Part shown: positions 63,261 to 63,871 of the stretch, piece by piece
How the letters are laid out: every line of letters starts with the position of its first letter
Numbering within the stretch: the first letter of the stretch is position 1
NCBI RefSeq assembly: GCF_016428915.1
Contig: NZ_JAELTP010000021.1
Span: 1-63,871 of the forward strand
From: Pandoraea sp. ASV26
GTDB taxonomy: Bacteria; Pseudomonadota; Gammaproteobacteria; Burkholderiales; Burkholderiaceae
Direction: 5' to 3'
DNA: 63,871 nucleotides
Notes under the pieces: generated by a model
The model's database searches: none
What the model was told of the DNA's origin: nothing
The model's input: the letters and a program-made list of their open reading frames with translations, nothing else
Made by a program: the position numbers and the translations under genes

Positions 63261-63871
63261 GTGCTGGCCCCCGGCTGACTCTGCTCGGTCGTCGTCGTCG
63301 CAGCAGCAGCCGCCGCGGCCGCAGCGCTGGCTTCGTCAAAGGCGGCCATGGCCGCGACCTGCCGCTGACGGGTCGAGGCAACGGCAGCGGCCGAGGCCTG
63401 CGCTGTGCCCTCCGGCGAGAGCACCGGCCAGCCTTGCAGGTGACGCGCCGCGATCTCACCGAGCGCCGTAATCCAGGCGCTGGCGCCATTCAGGCACGGA
63501 ATGAAGTGGAACGCCTTGCCGCCCGCGGACAGGTACGCGTGCCGCCCTTCCATATTGATTTCTTCGAGCGTCTCGAGGCAGTCGGAGGTGAACCCGGGGC
63601 AGAACACGTCGACACGCGGCGTGCCTCCACGGCCCAGTTCTTCGAGCGTCGGGGCCGTATACGGCTGAAGCCATTCCGCCTTGCCGAAGCGCGATTGGAA
63701 CGTGAGACGGCAGGTGGTTTCGTCAAGACCGAGCGCGGCGCCCAGCAAGCGTGCCGTCTTCACGCACTGATCGTGGTACGGATCGCCCAGATCGAGCGTG
63801 CGGCGCGGCACGCCGTGAAAGCTCAGCAACAGCCGTTCGCCGGCCGCGAAATCCGGCCTGCCGTGCTGCTG
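63257..63871 (-). CDS. hemH: ferrochelatase, 3' part (cut by window end)
   Basis: C-terminal 204 residues of ferrochelatase, which inserts Fe2+ into protoporphyrin IX. The active-site His is in [22 protein letters not shown], and [16 protein letters not shown] carries the conserved Glu. The reading frame is open to the window edge, so the start lies beyond 63871. The C-terminus has an Ala-rich, low-complexity tail. Confidence 0.93.
   Translation of the reverse strand, partial: QQHGRPDFAAGERLLLSFHGVPRRTLDLGDPYHDQCVKTARLLGAALGLDETTCRLTFQSRFGKAEWLQPYTAPTLEELGRGGTPRVDVFCPGFTSDCLETLEEINMEGRHAYLSAGGKAFHFIPCLNGASAWITALGEIAARHLQGWPVLSPEGTAQASAAAVASTRQRQVAAMAAFDEASAAAAAAAAATTTTEQSQPGAST

Overview
The window looks like a chromosomal segment of a high-GC betaproteobacterium, most likely Burkholderiales and probably Pandoraea or a close relative. 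This is inferred from gene order, not from a database search. The core order is xseA/sodB, exbB-exbD-lpxK-Trm112-kdsB-adk, murJ-rpsT, DUF3579-argF, murB-yajQ-plsY, mutL-miaA, purM-hda-pcnB-folK-panB and grpE-dnaK-dnaJ-pabB. I see no rRNA, tRNA, insertion sequence, phage or CRISPR array. Almost every base is coding. Most convergent gene pairs are separated by a clear intrinsic terminator.

Layout. 0-9.9 kb: a DUF192 secreted protein, an HD-GYP phosphodiesterase, SodB, XseA, and an ExbBD/LpxK/KdsB/Adk envelope operon, then an SDR and an Mpo1-like protein. 10-16.4 kb: SirB1-like protein, MurJ, S20, a small outer-membrane barrel, DUF3579, ArgF and PpnP. 16.5-31.3 kb: patatin phospholipase, MurB, YajQ, PlsY, YbaK, an acyl-CoA ligase, XerD, QueG, TsaE, an AMIN-type amidase, DedA, MutL and MiaA. 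31.6-39.3 kb: an accessory operon with a polyamine/Fe-type ABC importer, a degenerate M24 hydrolase, an amidohydrolase and a LysR regulator, preceded by two strong operator-like dyads. 39.5-45.8 kb: PurM, Hda, HAD phosphatase, PcnB, FolK, deoxynucleoside kinase and PanB. 45.8-50.9 kb: a two-component system and a NitT/TauT-type ABC importer. 55.8-63.9 kb: PabB-PabC fusion, DnaJ, DnaK, thioredoxin, GrpE, Hsp15 and the 3' part of ferrochelatase. Two sigma-32-like promoters lie in this last block.

The most unusual segment is 51.0-55.5 kb, five genes on the minus strand. The first encodes a 384-residue protein made of a 36-residue non-repetitive head followed by 116 Gly-X-Gln triplets in seven nearly identical 99-bp units. 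In each unit Gly is replaced once by Ser (SAQ) and once by an aromatic residue (YAQ, or HAQ in the last). Behind it lie a WbpG-like PP-loop ATPase, a 2OG-Fe(II)-oxygenase-like (DUF6445-like) protein, a 126-residue protein of unknown family and a radical SAM/SPASM maturase. I read this as a candidate undescribed post-translational modification (RiPP-like) system acting on a collagen-like triplet-repeat protein. The gene calls rest on visible motifs; the chemistry and the precursor role are inference.

A second theme is translation initiation. Six genes (murJ, ybaK, the acyl-CoA ligase, queG, mutL, the HAD phosphatase) have a TATAAT/TACAAT/TAAAAT box 6-9 nt before the start codon and no clear Shine-Dalgarno, which suggests leaderless or near-leaderless mRNAs. 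Many other genes overlap by ATGA-type junctions and are probably translationally coupled.
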